Assembly (NCBI GenBank): GCA_013816695.1
Contig: JACDDZ010000038.1
Span: 1-11,012 of the forward strand
From: Gemmatimonadaceae bacterium
GTDB lineage: Bacteria; Gemmatimonadota; Gemmatimonadetes; Gemmatimonadales; Gemmatimonadaceae
Length of the DNA: 11,012 bases
Direction: 5' to 3'
Shown piece after piece: positions 1 through 7,001 of the stretch (the first letter of the stretch is position 1; every line of letters begins with the position of its first letter). Both the position numbers and the translations under genes were made by a program. The notes beneath the pieces are model-generated. The model saw only the letters and a program-made list of their open reading frames with translations, searched no databases and was not told the origin of the DNA.

Positions 1-2
1 TC

Positions 3-434
3 GTCGAAGCGATGGCAACGACCCGCGTTCCGAAGATTGTGCTCACAATCAATCACGCATCGGGGGCAGGTTACTACGCCATGGCCGGCCAGGGCTTCGA
101 CCCTGACTTCATTTTCAGCTGGCCGACGGGGCGCATGGCTGTCATGGAGGGCGAGTCTGCAATACAGGCCGTTCACGGTCCCGCAATCGAACAAGCAAAA
201 AAGAAAGGCGGCGACGTTGCCGCCGATGTGAAGAAGTCAGTTGACAGCATGCGCGAGGATTACGAGAACCAGCTCAATGCGAAGTTCGCAGGTGCGCGCG
301 GCTTTGTCGACACAATCATTTATCCTGAAAACACGCGCGAGATGCTCGCGTTCGCACTGCGTGCGTCGATGCAGAATCCGGGGCCGCATCTCGGCCCGTT
401 TGTATTGCCGCCGCACCTTGGAGAAAGTTCTTGA
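3..434 (+). CDS. Acyl-CoA carboxylase carboxyltransferase (beta) subunit, C-terminal part
   Basis: This is the 3' end of a gene that begins upstream; the frame is open from the window edge, so the first ATG at 12 is internal. The product resembles the carboxyltransferase subunit of biotin-dependent acyl-CoA carboxylases (propionyl-, methylcrotonyl- or geranyl-CoA type), which moves CO2 from carboxybiotin to an acyl-CoA in the cytoplasm. Visible marks are the glycine-rich GAGYYAM segment, the following [12 protein letters not shown] stretch (the family's WPxARxxVMGGE region) and a C-terminal stretch ending in [16 protein letters not shown], matching the family's (G)xxDxxIxPxxTR motif. About 143 residues are visible of a usual 500 or more, so the substrate cannot be read. 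Its stop overlaps the next start, and the AtuA neighbour favours branched-chain or terpenoid acyl-CoA catabolism. The family assignment is solid; the substrate is inferred. Confidence 0.85.
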   Translation, partial: VEAMATTRVPKIVLTINHASGAGYYAMAGQGFDPDFIFSWPTGRMAVMEGESAIQAVHGPAIEQAKKKGGDVAADVKKSVDSMREDYENQLNAKFAGARGFVDTIIYPENTREMLAFALRASMQNPGPHLGPFVLPPHLGESS

Positions 435-1804
435 AGGAAATCGTTCGTGTGGCATCGGGTCAGGGCTTCTGGGGAGATTCACTGGAAGCGCCGCGGCAGC
501 AGGTCGAGGGCGGACAGGTCGACTATCTGATGCTCGACTACCTCGCAGAAGTGACGATGTCGATCCTGCAGAAGCAGAAGGAGCGCGATCCGAAGATGGG
601 CTATGCGCGCGACTTTGTCGGTGCCATCGACAGCGTTCTGCCCGCCGTTGCTAATAGAGGAGTCAAAGTCATTGCCAATGCAGGCGGGGTGAATCCACCT
701 GCGTGCGCCGAGGCTATTGTGGCACTCGCGAAGGAGCGTGGCTTCGGTGACAAAGTAAAGGTGGCAGTTGTAACGGGCGATGATTTGCTCTCCCGAATCG
801 ATGAGTTGATCAGTGCGGGGAACCCTCTGAAAAACATGGATACGGGCGAGCCGCTTTCGACGATACGCGATCGGGTGATGTCGGCAAATGCCTATATAGG
901 GTCCGGTCCAATCGTCGAAGCGTTACGCCAGGGTGCCAACATTGTCATCACAGGACGGTCAACGGACACTGCGCTTACAATGGCTCCGCTGCGTTTCGAA
1001 TTCGGATGGGGCGAGACAGATTATGATCACCTGGCGGCTGGAATAGTCGCAGGTCACATTCTCGAGTGTGGAGCGCAAAGCTCCGGCGGCAATTGCCTGA
1101 TCGATTGGCAGACGATTCCCGATCTCGCGAACGTTGGATATCCCATCGCGGAGGCGAGAGCTGACGGCTCGTTCGTCATCACAAAACATCCCGACACTGG
1201 CGGACGCGTCTCGGTTCCAAGCGTGACCGAGCAGCTTGTGTACGAGATGGGCGATCCGCGCAGGTACATCACCCCTGACGTGATTGCCGACTTCGCCACC
1301 ATTCAGCTGAAGCAGGATGGTGACAACAGGGTTCAGGTGTCAGGTGTGAAGGGAAGTGAGCCGACGCCGACGCTCAAAGTTTCGATTGCATACAGGGCGG
1401 GATACAAGGCCGTCGGGACACTCGTGTACTCCTGGCCGGATGCTCTCGCCAAGGCCAAGCTCGCCGACAAGATCCTTCGTGAGCGGCTCGAGGCGTTAGG
1501 CCTCAAGTTCGACAAGATTCTCACCGAATTCGTTGGAGTCTCATCGACGCACGGGTCGCTTGCTGCACGTTCCGCCGAGGAACTGCGCGACATCCCGGAG
1601 GTCCAGCTGCGTGTGGGTGTTCGCGGAGAGGACAAGAAGGCCGTCGAGCGTTTTACGAGGGAAATAGCTCCCCTCGTTCTCAACGGACCGCCCAGTGTAA
1701 CCGGATTTGCTGGCGGGAGACCCAAGGTTGAAGAGATTGTCGCATACTGGCCGGCGCTCATAGACAAGCGAGTGGTGACGACTGATGTGAGGATCGTCGC
1801 GTGA
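431..1804 (+). CDS. atuA: AtuA family protein (DUF1446), acyclic terpene utilisation type
   Basis: This 457-residue protein matches the AtuA/DUF1446 family. Recognisable stretches are an N-terminal [18 protein letters not shown] at about 38-47, NAGGVNP at 83-89, [10 protein letters not shown] in the middle and a [14 protein letters not shown] segment. AtuA belongs to the Pseudomonas acyclic terpene (citronellol/geraniol) pathway, but its biochemical reaction is not well defined. In other bacteria it sits beside acyl-CoA carboxylases, as it does here. The start is a TTG that overlaps the upstream TGA as TTGA, implying translational coupling. As I recall the family, many members carry a C-terminal ferredoxin-fold domain; here that domain is a separate gene immediately downstream. 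The symbol is given by family only; a terpene substrate is inference. Confidence 0.82.
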   Translation: MKEIVRVASGQGFWGDSLEAPRQQVEGGQVDYLMLDYLAEVTMSILQKQKERDPKMGYARDFVGAIDSVLPAVANRGVKVIANAGGVNPPACAEAIVALAKERGFGDKVKVAVVTGDDLLSRIDELISAGNPLKNMDTGEPLSTIRDRVMSANAYIGSGPIVEALRQGANIVITGRSTDTALTMAPLRFEFGWGETDYDHLAAGIVAGHILECGAQSSGGNCLIDWQTIPDLANVGYPIAEARADGSFVITKHPDTGGRVSVPSVTEQLVYEMGDPRRYITPDVIADFATIQLKQDGDNRVQVSGVKGSEPTPTLKVSIAYRAGYKAVGTLVYSWPDALAKAKLADKILRERLEALGLKFDKILTEFVGVSSTHGSLAARSAEELRDIPEVQLRVGVRGEDKKAVERFTREIAPLVLNGPPSVTGFAGGRPKVEEIVAYWPALIDKRVVTTDVRIVA

Positions 1805-2160
1805 AGGTGCGACTCGTTGATATTGCGCACGCGCGCTCAGGCGACAAGGGTGACACCGCCAATGTGGGATTAATCGCGTTCAAGCCTGAGTGGTACGATG
1901 TGCTGGCGCGGTACGTCACGAAGGAACGCGTGGCTGCTCACTTCCAGAGTGCGATCGAGGGAGATGTGGATCGTTTCGAAATCCCGAACTTGCGCGCCTT
2001 GAATTTCCTTTTGCATGGGGCGCTCGATGGTGGCGGGACACTCTCTCTGAAAACCGACGCGCAGGGAAAGGTTTATTCAACCGCGCTGCTCCGCATGTAC
2101 ATCGAAGTTCCTGACGACGAGGCGAAGCGGCTCGGTCTTCCATCGGCTGCAATTAAGTGA
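1801..2160 (+). CDS. AtuA-like ferredoxin-fold domain protein, stand-alone
   Basis: This 119-residue protein corresponds to the small C-terminal domain often fused to AtuA/DUF1446 proteins. The signature near the N-terminus is [17 protein letters not shown] (about residues 10-26), a glycine- and aspartate-rich loop typical of the domain, followed by [16 protein letters not shown]. It probably forms a complex with the AtuA protein encoded just before it. The GTG start overlaps the atuA stop as GTGA, so equal and coupled translation is likely. The two products together (about 576 residues) approximate a fused AtuA. The reaction is unknown. Confidence 0.8.
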   Translation: MKVRLVDIAHARSGDKGDTANVGLIAFKPEWYDVLARYVTKERVAAHFQSAIEGDVDRFEIPNLRALNFLLHGALDGGGTLSLKTDAQGKVYSTALLRMYIEVPDDEAKRLGLPSAAIK

Positions 2161-2318
2161 AATCGCTCACGACGGCAAAGCTTACGCTCGCGCTTATTGC
2201 TGCCATTCTTTTCGGGCTGAGCATAAGGAGCAACAGCAATGCGCTGAGGCTTGCGGCGATCGGTTTTCTGGCTGCTGCAGTTTTGCTTCGCTTCGTGAAA
2301 ATGGATCCGCGGTCTTGA
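2157..2318 (+). CDS. Small two-helix membrane protein (53 aa), hypothetical
   Basis: A short ORF starts at GTG 2157, overlapping the previous stop as GTGA, and ends at TGA 2316-2318. The 53-residue translation begins [20 protein letters not shown]. It has two hydrophobic stretches, about residues 9-23 and 29-46, joined by a polar RSNSN turn and closed by a basic tail (RFVKMDPRS). This is the layout of a helical-hairpin inner-membrane miniprotein. The support is the coupled start, the coherent two-helix pattern and codons ending in G or C like its neighbours. I recall similar short proteins in Gemmatimonadota but can name no function. It is the last gene of the acyl-CoA operon, ending just before the inverted repeat. 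Confidence 0.6.
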   Translation: MKSLTTAKLTLALIAAILFGLSIRSNSNALRLAAIGFLAAAVLLRFVKMDPRS

Positions 2319-2321
2319 CTG

Positions 2322-2359
2322 CGGACAGGAGCGACGGAGCGACGGACAGAATCTGAGGA
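2322..2359 (+). repeat. Dispersed repeat, copy 1 (38 bp)
   Basis: These 38 bp match copy 3 at 8768-8805 with a single C/T difference. After ATCTGAGGA the sequence diverges from the other two copies, so this copy lacks the AT-rich extension ending in GTTAAC. Confidence 0.85.
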
Positions 2360-2403
2360 AAGCGCTTGTGGGGAACAACTTTTACCCGTCCGTGCGCGAT
2401 GTC

Positions 2404-2460
2404 GTTAACAAAGAAAAAGCAGTTCTCGGATTCTGTCCGTCGCTCCGTCGCTCCTGTCCG
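2404..2460 (-). repeat. Dispersed repeat, copy 2 (57 bp, inverted)
   Basis: Read on the minus strand, this copy aligns with copy 3 beyond the shared core. After GACAGAATC both continue as GAG(A/G)ACT(G/A)CT, a T-rich run and then GTTAAC. The full unit is therefore about 56-57 bp, not only the 33-38 bp core. Confidence 0.8.
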
Positions 2461-2462
2461 CC

Positions 2463-2629
2463 TTTGCCTTTCCAGTCTTTCAGGAGTGATGGCAGTCGCA
2501 TCGAAATGATCCCAAAGTCCGTCCCCCAATGGCTAGATTTGACCGCGCCCACGCTTGCGAGCCGACCATATTTGCTCGCTAACCTTGGGATCGTTATATA
2601 ACTTGTGATCGGTCTAGCCAGGAGAACCA
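2463..2629. promoter_or_regulatory. hicBA upstream region with sigma70-like promoter, palindrome and RBS
   Basis: A plausible promoter is TTGCTC (2572-2577), a 17-bp spacer and TATATA (2595-2600). Overlapping the -10 is the perfect 10-bp palindrome GTTATATAAC (2593-2602), and GATCG occurs on both sides of it (2590 and 2608). A strong ribosome-binding site AGGAG (2620-2624) lies 5 nt before the hicB ATG. Many toxin-antitoxin operons are autorepressed at such a site, so the palindrome is a candidate operator. Nothing else coding is seen between 2463 and 2629. Confidence 0.45.
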
Positions 2630-2842
2630 ATGCGCACCTTCACAGCTGTCGTTGAGCGAGATTCCGACACGAATTTGTATGTAGGACATGTCCCAGGTTT
2701 TCCCGGTGCCCACTCGCAAGGAGATAGCCTGGACGAGCTTCACGCGAATTTGCGAGAGGTCGTCGAAATGTTGCTCGAGGATGGCGGGTCGCCGCAGCTC
2801 GAAACCGAGTTTGTCGGAACGCAGACAATTCTGGTTGCTTAG
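2630..2842 (+). CDS. hicB: HicB family antitoxin
   Basis: This 70-residue protein fits the short HicB/UPF0150 class, a partial RNase H-like fold that binds and blocks the HicA ribonuclease. The family pattern is clear: a beta hairpin (VERDSDTNLYVGHVPGFPG, residues 8-26), then AHSQGDSLDELHANLREVVEML, equivalent to the PGcxSqGdTxxEAxxNxxEA motif. No C-terminal ribbon-helix-helix or HTH domain is present, so DNA binding would need another route, such as the complex itself. The antitoxin gene precedes the toxin gene, the reverse of the E. coli order. The start is supported by AGGAG 5 nt upstream of the ATG. Confidence 0.88.
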   Translation: MRTFTAVVERDSDTNLYVGHVPGFPGAHSQGDSLDELHANLREVVEMLLEDGGSPQLETEFVGTQTILVA

Positions 2843-2847
2843 GGAAC

Positions 2848-3069
2848 GTGGGATCGATTCCCGTTCTAAGACCGCGCGAGGTAATTACTCGCCTCGAGGC
2901 AATGGGTTTTGTCGAGATCAGACAGCGTGGGTCACATAAGCAATTCAGACACTCAGACGGACGGTTGACTACCGTGCCGGTCCACTCCGGCCGCGATATC
3001 TCGCCGACACTCTTGAGGCAGATATGCCGTGACATTCGTGTTCCGGTCGGGGAGTTTATTCAAGCATGA
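2848..3069 (+). CDS. hicA: HicA family toxin (mRNA interferase)
   Basis: This 73-residue protein matches HicA, a small dsRBD-fold toxin that cuts mRNA in a translation-independent way and is neutralised by HicB. The catalytic GSH motif is present (G28-S29-H30) inside RQRGSHKQFRH, followed by GRLTTVPVHSGRDISPTLLRQICRD, the usual strand-helix end. The GTG start at 2848 lies 5 nt after the hicB stop; no better start lies before the conserved LRPREVITRLEAMGF segment. Its TGA overlaps the ATG of the metalloprotease gene as ATGA, an uncommon partner for a toxin gene. The protein appears intact and probably active. Confidence 0.88.
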   Translation: MGSIPVLRPREVITRLEAMGFVEIRQRGSHKQFRHSDGRLTTVPVHSGRDISPTLLRQICRDIRVPVGEFIQA

Positions 3070-4142
3070 AAGCATTCCTCAAAGGACTCTCATGCCTTCT
3101 CGTGTGCGCAGCATGCGGCGGCGCAGCTGGCGGCGGGATTACTCCCCCACCTCCTCCAACAGATGTGTGCCCGAACATTGCGGGTACGCAGACCGAGGTT
3201 CCATCTGGAATGATCAAGGATAATGCAGGCAACTGCGTTACACCTCCACCTGTGCGGATCAAGGACACCCTCACGGTTGTCATTGGTCGGCCGGACACAC
3301 TCGATCTTCTGCCTACGGATATCTTCGTAGATGCAGTGTCGACGGACTCGGTCACCGTACAACCCACGGCTTGGGATGCTGGGTTCTCACTCATCGTGCC
3401 GACAGGACAGGCGAGCATTAAGCTCAACTTCCGCGGCGGCTCGAAGTATGAGACTCGTTCCTACACTGTGGCTGGTGGTAATGGCTTGCGTTATGCGCGT
3501 GTCATGCACCCCAACTGTTGGAAGATTCGTGAAGGATCTTTCACTGGGCAGACTCCTTGTCTTTCTAGAGCGGCTCTGACCACTCCATCTGGTGCCAACG
3601 ACCCGCTTGCCTTTTTGAAAAACGGCGGTATGGCTCCTCTTGGCTGGGCTGTGGGATTCATCCCTAAGGTGTCAGTAGTTGACCCTTATGACGCGGGGCA
3701 GAACTGGACAGCAGCAGACATTGCTTCCACGGCGCTCATCGTCGACAGCTTGAACAAAGCACATGGCCGTATCTTGGACATGGGCACACGGTCGGCAGAC
3801 ACTTTGCCTACGGAAGGAGTCATCAAGATCATTCGTGAGAGCAGTGAGAGCTACCAAAGCATTGCTATTACAAACTCGGTTGCTGGAGAGATCCACAGTG
3901 TTCTCATCCATGTTGGAAAAAATGCCTATCCGGATCTTTTGAACACCCTTGGCCATGAAGTAATGCATGGAATGGGAGAGGGTCACACTTGTATGTGGGT
4001 TACTTGGATGGGCAGCAGCGCTTGTCCGAGCAATCAATCCACTACAAAGTGGTTTACAGCACAAGATGTGGCGGGATCTCAGATTAAGGATGCCATCCGG
4101 GCCCAGAGTAAAAAGATAAACGCGAACCTCTCTTGGTTCTGA
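3066..4142 (+). CDS. Secreted, probably lipid-anchored metzincin-like zinc metalloprotease
   Basis: The 358-residue protein starts with a signal peptide (MKAFLKGLSCLLVCAAC). C17 followed by glycines could be the lipidated cysteine, though the -3 residue (C14) is atypical. A proline-rich linker follows, including CPNIAGTQTEVPSGM and PPP runs (about 27-62). Next come a beta-rich, Ig-like stretch (about 66-136) and a C-terminal protease-like domain. Residues 297-307, HEVMHGMGEGH, fit the metzincin motif HExxHxxGxxH, with zinc ligands H297, H301 and H307 and catalytic E298. M315 in WMGSSAC is a candidate Met-turn, and TAQDVAGSQI (331-340) resembles the post-active-site helix of matrixin-like proteases. 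The ATG overlaps the hicA stop. GC content falls to about 43-53% in sampled lines, below the flanks, suggesting foreign origin. The fold class is fairly sure; the target is unknown. Confidence 0.7.
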   Translation: MKAFLKGLSCLLVCAACGGAAGGGITPPPPPTDVCPNIAGTQTEVPSGMIKDNAGNCVTPPPVRIKDTLTVVIGRPDTLDLLPTDIFVDAVSTDSVTVQPTAWDAGFSLIVPTGQASIKLNFRGGSKYETRSYTVAGGNGLRYARVMHPNCWKIREGSFTGQTPCLSRAALTTPSGANDPLAFLKNGGMAPLGWAVGFIPKVSVVDPYDAGQNWTAADIASTALIVDSLNKAHGRILDMGTRSADTLPTEGVIKIIRESSESYQSIAITNSVAGEIHSVLIHVGKNAYPDLLNTLGHEVMHGMGEGHTCMWVTWMGSSACPSNQSTTKWFTAQDVAGSQIKDAIRAQSKKINANLSWF

Positions 4143-4156
4143 TCACCTCGTATAAC

Positions 4157-4191
4157 AAACCGCTAGCCAGATATTGGCTAGCGGTTTTTTT
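4157..4191 (+). terminator. Intrinsic (rho-independent) terminator
   Basis: A perfect 13-bp stem (4157-4169 with 4175-4187, core CCGCTAGCCA) with a 5-nt loop is followed by a T run to 4191. It lies 15 nt after the metalloprotease stop. On the minus strand the stem is followed only by a broken T stretch, so any termination of the convergent gene would be weaker. Confidence 0.93.
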
Positions 4192-4224
4192 CTTTCCCCC
4201 ATCACTTCAGGCATTCATTCATTA

Positions 4225-4245
4225 TTCACTTTTCACTTTTCACTT
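4225..4245. repeat. Three tandem copies of a 7-bp unit (TTCACTT)
   Basis: Exact units lie at 4225-4231, 4232-4238 and 4239-4245, preceded by an ATTC-rich stretch (4212-4226). They fall between the terminator and the stop of the convergent minus-strand ORF. No role is apparent. Confidence 0.7.
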
Positions 4246-4247
4246 TT

Positions 4248-4763
4248 TTAAAACTCTTCAAATGCTGGGTTGAAGTTTACTTTCAAAGTACCTGTTGGAT
4301 TACATGTACCTTCTATCTCGTTCGAGTCTCTCACTCTTAGCTGAGCAGTCTTAGTCCCTATAGTCTTATATGTGATGCTGAAAGAAGGTGTAACAGTGCC
4401 TACAGGAATGTTGGTGCCAGTCCATTCATAGCTTGTGTATGGAGGTACTCCACCTGTTACCGAACTTGACCAAGTGATAGGTGTGCCAAGGAGGGCTGGG
4501 TTTGGCGTAGCGGTACACGTCACCACCACTGCCGGAGAATCTTCTACCACGAGGTTGAAGCTAGTCGTCCTGGTGGGCGCTGTACCTGTGACTGTAATAG
4601 GATAAGTGCCAGAGGTAGCGCTAGGAACCACAGTGAAGGTAAGAGTAGTGTTGCTCGTTGGTGCGTTGTTTCTATTGCCGTCATAACTTAGGCTTACGCC
4701 TGAAAAGAAGCTTGGAGCTGTTCTGGGTTTTAAAGAATCAACTCCGTAACCTCGTAATACCAA
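4248..4763 (-). CDS. Ig-like/PKD-type repeat protein, probably 5'-truncated
   Basis: A 171-residue minus-strand ORF contains two extracellular beta-sandwich modules. The first (about 20-74) ends in SGTYPITVTG and RTTSFNLVV, a common bacterial Ig-like ending. The second (about 79-165) has TCTATPNPALLGTPITWSSS, YEWTG and GTKTAQLRVRD, resembling PKD-like domains with a likely C83-C154 pair. No signal peptide is present, although such domains are normally exported. The frame reaches back only to a TAA at 4809-4811, the listed start is a weak TTG, and residues before about 20 do not resemble the domain. I infer a fragment of a longer surface protein cut near 4740-4770. GC is about 40-46%, far below recQ. 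It could instead be an assembly join. Confidence 0.5.
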   Translation of the reverse strand: MVLRGYGVDSLKPRTAPSFFSGVSLSYDGNRNNAPTSNTTLTFTVVPSATSGTYPITVTGTAPTRTTSFNLVVEDSPAVVVTCTATPNPALLGTPITWSSSVTGGVPPYTSYEWTGTNIPVGTVTPSFSITYKTIGTKTAQLRVRDSNEIEGTCNPTGTLKVNFNPAFEEF

Positions 4764-4911
4764 AGCCCCGCGCGCACCGCGACAGTCGCGCGTGTATGTT
4801 GTACTTCTTTAAGGCTTGATCAAAACCGGTAGCGCATAGGCATCCCCTTGCATTTACGACGCACTCGACTCGTACACGCGATCAGATTTTATTGTGCCTG
4901 GAGACCTAAAA

Positions 4912-6957
4912 GTGACGAGTCGGAGCGCGCTGAAACAATTCTTTGGATTTTCAGATTTCCGCGCAGGACAGGAACGCGCAGTGGAGTCAGTTCTCGACGG
5001 GCACGACACTCTGGTGGTGCTTCCGACCGGAGGCGGTAAGTCGCTCTGCTTCCAGGTGCCCGCGCTCATGCTTCCCGGCCTGACGGTTGTCCTGTCGCCG
5101 CTGATATCTCTAATGAAAGACCAAGTTGACGCTCTTACGCGTAAGGGTTTGCCGGCAGCCTTCGTCAACAGCACGCTTTCCAGCAACGACGTACAGGATC
5201 GTCTGGCCCGCGCCGCGAATGGAGAGATCAAGCTTCTCTACATGGCGCCCGAACGATTTGACAATCCCGGAACTGCTGAACGCCTTCGCAAAATCGGTGT
5301 TTCCCTCCTCGCAGTAGACGAAGCTCACTGCATCAGCCAGTGGGGACACGACTTCAGGCCGAGCTATCTACGTGTCAGCAAAGTCCGCACGGATCTCGGC
5401 AACCCTCCAACCATCGCGCTCACCGCTACAGCCACGCCGGAAGTTCGCACTGACATCGCCAAGCAGCTAAAACTGCGTGAGCCCAGAGTGATCATTACGG
5501 GCTTCGACCGGATCAATCTTACATATCACGTTCTTCCGGCGAAGAACGATGCGGAGAAGGATGCACTTCTGATCGAAACGCTGCAGCGGAATGAGGGGTT
5601 GGCTGTTGTGTACGCCGCTACCCGGAAGACCGTGGAACGTGTGACTTCAATTCTCCAGAAAGCAAGAGTCAACGCGACTGCGTACCACGCCGGGCTCGAC
5701 GACAAGCGCAGGCGCGAGGTTCAGGATGCATTCATGAACGAGCGCGTCAGGGCAATCGTCGCAACCAACGCCTTCGGAATGGGCATCGACAAGCCTAACG
5801 TTCGTCTGGTTGTGCATCACTCGATGCCTGGAACATTGGAGGCCTATTATCAGGAAGCCGGTAGAGCAGGGCGGGATGGCCTCCCGGCGAATGTCTTCCT
5901 GCTGCATTCCTTTCCCGACCGGTTTACGCACGAATTCTTTATCAAGGGCGCGTATCCCGAGAAGAAGGAGGTCGAGAAAGTGTACAACCGGCTCAGGCAG
6001 TTGGCGGAACACGATGGGAGCATCAACATCGATATGGAAAGCCTGCCCGATGCCATTGGAGGCAAGGCGAGCCCCAGGGAGATCGAGTCAGCGCTGCGGA
6101 TTCTTACGGTGAGCGGAGCTGTGGGTGGCGTAGACCCGAATGCATCGGTGGTGCGGGTGCGTCTGCTTGCGACGCCCGCGCGCATCAAGCGGGAGCTCGG
6201 CCCCGGGGACGCGCAGGAGCTTGGATTGCTTCGCACACTTTGGCGAACTTGGGGTGATCGCTTTCACGACGGGGTGCTGATGTCATTTGACGCGCTTCCA
6301 CCCGGTCTCGCCGGCGCATCACGAGTCATTCCGATCCTTGACTCGCTGCAGAGCAGGCAGATACTCGTGTGGGAAAGAATCGGTGAAGGCTTCCGTGTGA
6401 ACGATGCAACGACACCGTTTCATCAGCTGAACATCGATTGGACGACAATCGACAAACGGCGTGCAAGTGAGTTATCCAAGCTGCAGATGGTTCAGCTGTA
6501 CGCTTACACGAAGGCATGCCGCCGGGGTTTTGTGCTCAAATATTTCGGCGACCCGGCGGCCCGATCGAGGTGCGGCGCGTGTGATAACTGTCTGGGCATC
6601 GTTCACGAGGCCGCGAACGTGAAGCAGTTAGGAGTACCAAAACCATCGGGCCGAAAAGGGAAGAAGACAAAGGGAATCCGTGAGCGGATCAGGACGGCTC
6701 TGAGTGCGTCAGACGACCCGGAGAGCGACCGCATTGGCGCAGCACTGCGCGAGATGCGCACGAAGATCGCCAGGGCCGACAAGGTTCCGCCTTATGTCGT
6801 CTTTTCCGATAAGACCCTGGCCGAGCTGTGCTCGATCCGGCCGAAATCCGAGTCACAGCTCCTGGATGTATCCGGCATCGGTCCAGTGAAGCTGGAGAAG
6901 TATGGCGAGCAGATTCTCAATACAATCCGCCAGTCCCACTCAACAGAATCGGCATGA
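4912..6957 (+). CDS. recQ: RecQ family ATP-dependent DNA helicase
   Basis: A complete 3'-5' DNA helicase of the RecQ family, acting in recombination and fork repair. Numbering is from GTG 4912. Walker A VLPTGGGKS is at 36-44, DEAH at 136-139 followed by the aromatic-rich loop (CISQWGHDFRPSY), motif III TATATP at 171-176, motif V with FGMGIDKP, and motif VI QEAGRAGRDG at 314-323. Four zinc-site cysteines (C536, C554, C557, C560) mark the RQC zinc domain, and the last 80 or so residues form an HRDC domain. I prefer GTG 4912 because GGAG at 4900-4903 lies 8 nt upstream; the in-frame GTG at 4894 would add six residues but has no Shine-Dalgarno. The length of 681 is slightly above E. coli RecQ. 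No strong promoter is seen in the upstream gap. Confidence 0.95.
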   Translation: MTSRSALKQFFGFSDFRAGQERAVESVLDGHDTLVVLPTGGGKSLCFQVPALMLPGLTVVLSPLISLMKDQVDALTRKGLPAAFVNSTLSSNDVQDRLARAANGEIKLLYMAPERFDNPGTAERLRKIGVSLLAVDEAHCISQWGHDFRPSYLRVSKVRTDLGNPPTIALTATATPEVRTDIAKQLKLREPRVIITGFDRINLTYHVLPAKNDAEKDALLIETLQRNEGLAVVYAATRKTVERVTSILQKARVNATAYHAGLDDKRRREVQDAFMNERVRAIVATNAFGMGIDKPNVRLVVHHSMPGTLEAYYQEAGRAGRDGLPANVFLLHSFPDRFTHEFFIKGAYPEKKEVEKVYNRLRQLAEHDGSINIDMESLPDAIGGKASPREIESALRILTVSGAVGGVDPNASVVRVRLLATPARIKRELGPGDAQELGLLRTLWRTWGDRFHDGVLMSFDALPPGLAGASRVIPILDSLQSRQILVWERIGEGFRVNDATTPFHQLNIDWTTIDKRRASELSKLQMVQLYAYTKACRRGFVLKYFGDPAARSRCGACDNCLGIVHEAANVKQLGVPKPSGRKGKKTKGIRERIRTALSASDDPESDRIGAALREMRTKIARADKVPPYVVFSDKTLAELCSIRPKSESQLLDVSGIGPVKLEKYGEQILNTIRQSHSTESA

Positions 6958-7001
6958 ACTTCCTGGCGCAGTAGCCATTCCATCGAATTAGCTTTAAGGC
7001 T

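Larger units (their letters stand above)
2321..2461. repeat. Perfect 33-bp inverted repeat made of two head-to-head copies of a dispersed element
   Basis: The left arm (2321-2353) and right arm (2429-2461) are exact reverse complements over 33 bp, separated by 75 nt. Each arm contains the core GGAGCGACGGAGCGACGGAC, an 8-bp GAGCGACG tandem bracketed by GGACAG on both sides. A third copy lies at 8768. No transposase, T-tract terminator or clear target-site duplication accompanies it. It sits 2 bp after a stop codon, between the acyl-CoA operon and the toxin-antitoxin pair. It may be a REP- or MITE-like element, or a structured RNA end; the sequence does not decide. Confidence 0.85.

Noticed and set aside
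1333..1830. 165-residue minus-strand ORF opposite atuA
   Set aside because: It lies fully antisense to a well-supported gene, is Ser/Arg/Thr-rich as expected for a shadow frame, and has no recognisable domain.
2321..2461. Inverted repeat as an intrinsic terminator
   Set aside because: The arms are 75 nt apart and no T tract follows either arm; the true terminator form is at 4157-4191.
2321..2461. CRISPR array
   Set aside because: The copies are inverted, only two occur here, and no regular spacers or cas genes are present.
2368..2601. 77-residue + ORF through the inverted repeat
   Set aside because: It translates the dispersed repeat and a promoter region, with no start signal and no domain.
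3672..4064. 130-residue minus-strand ORF opposite the protease
   Set aside because: The + frame carries the zinc motif and signal peptide; the antisense frame shows nothing recognisable.
4848..4903. Sigma70 promoter for recQ (TTGCAT at 4848)
   Set aside because: No acceptable -10 element occurs at 16-18 bp spacing, so a promoter call would be forced.
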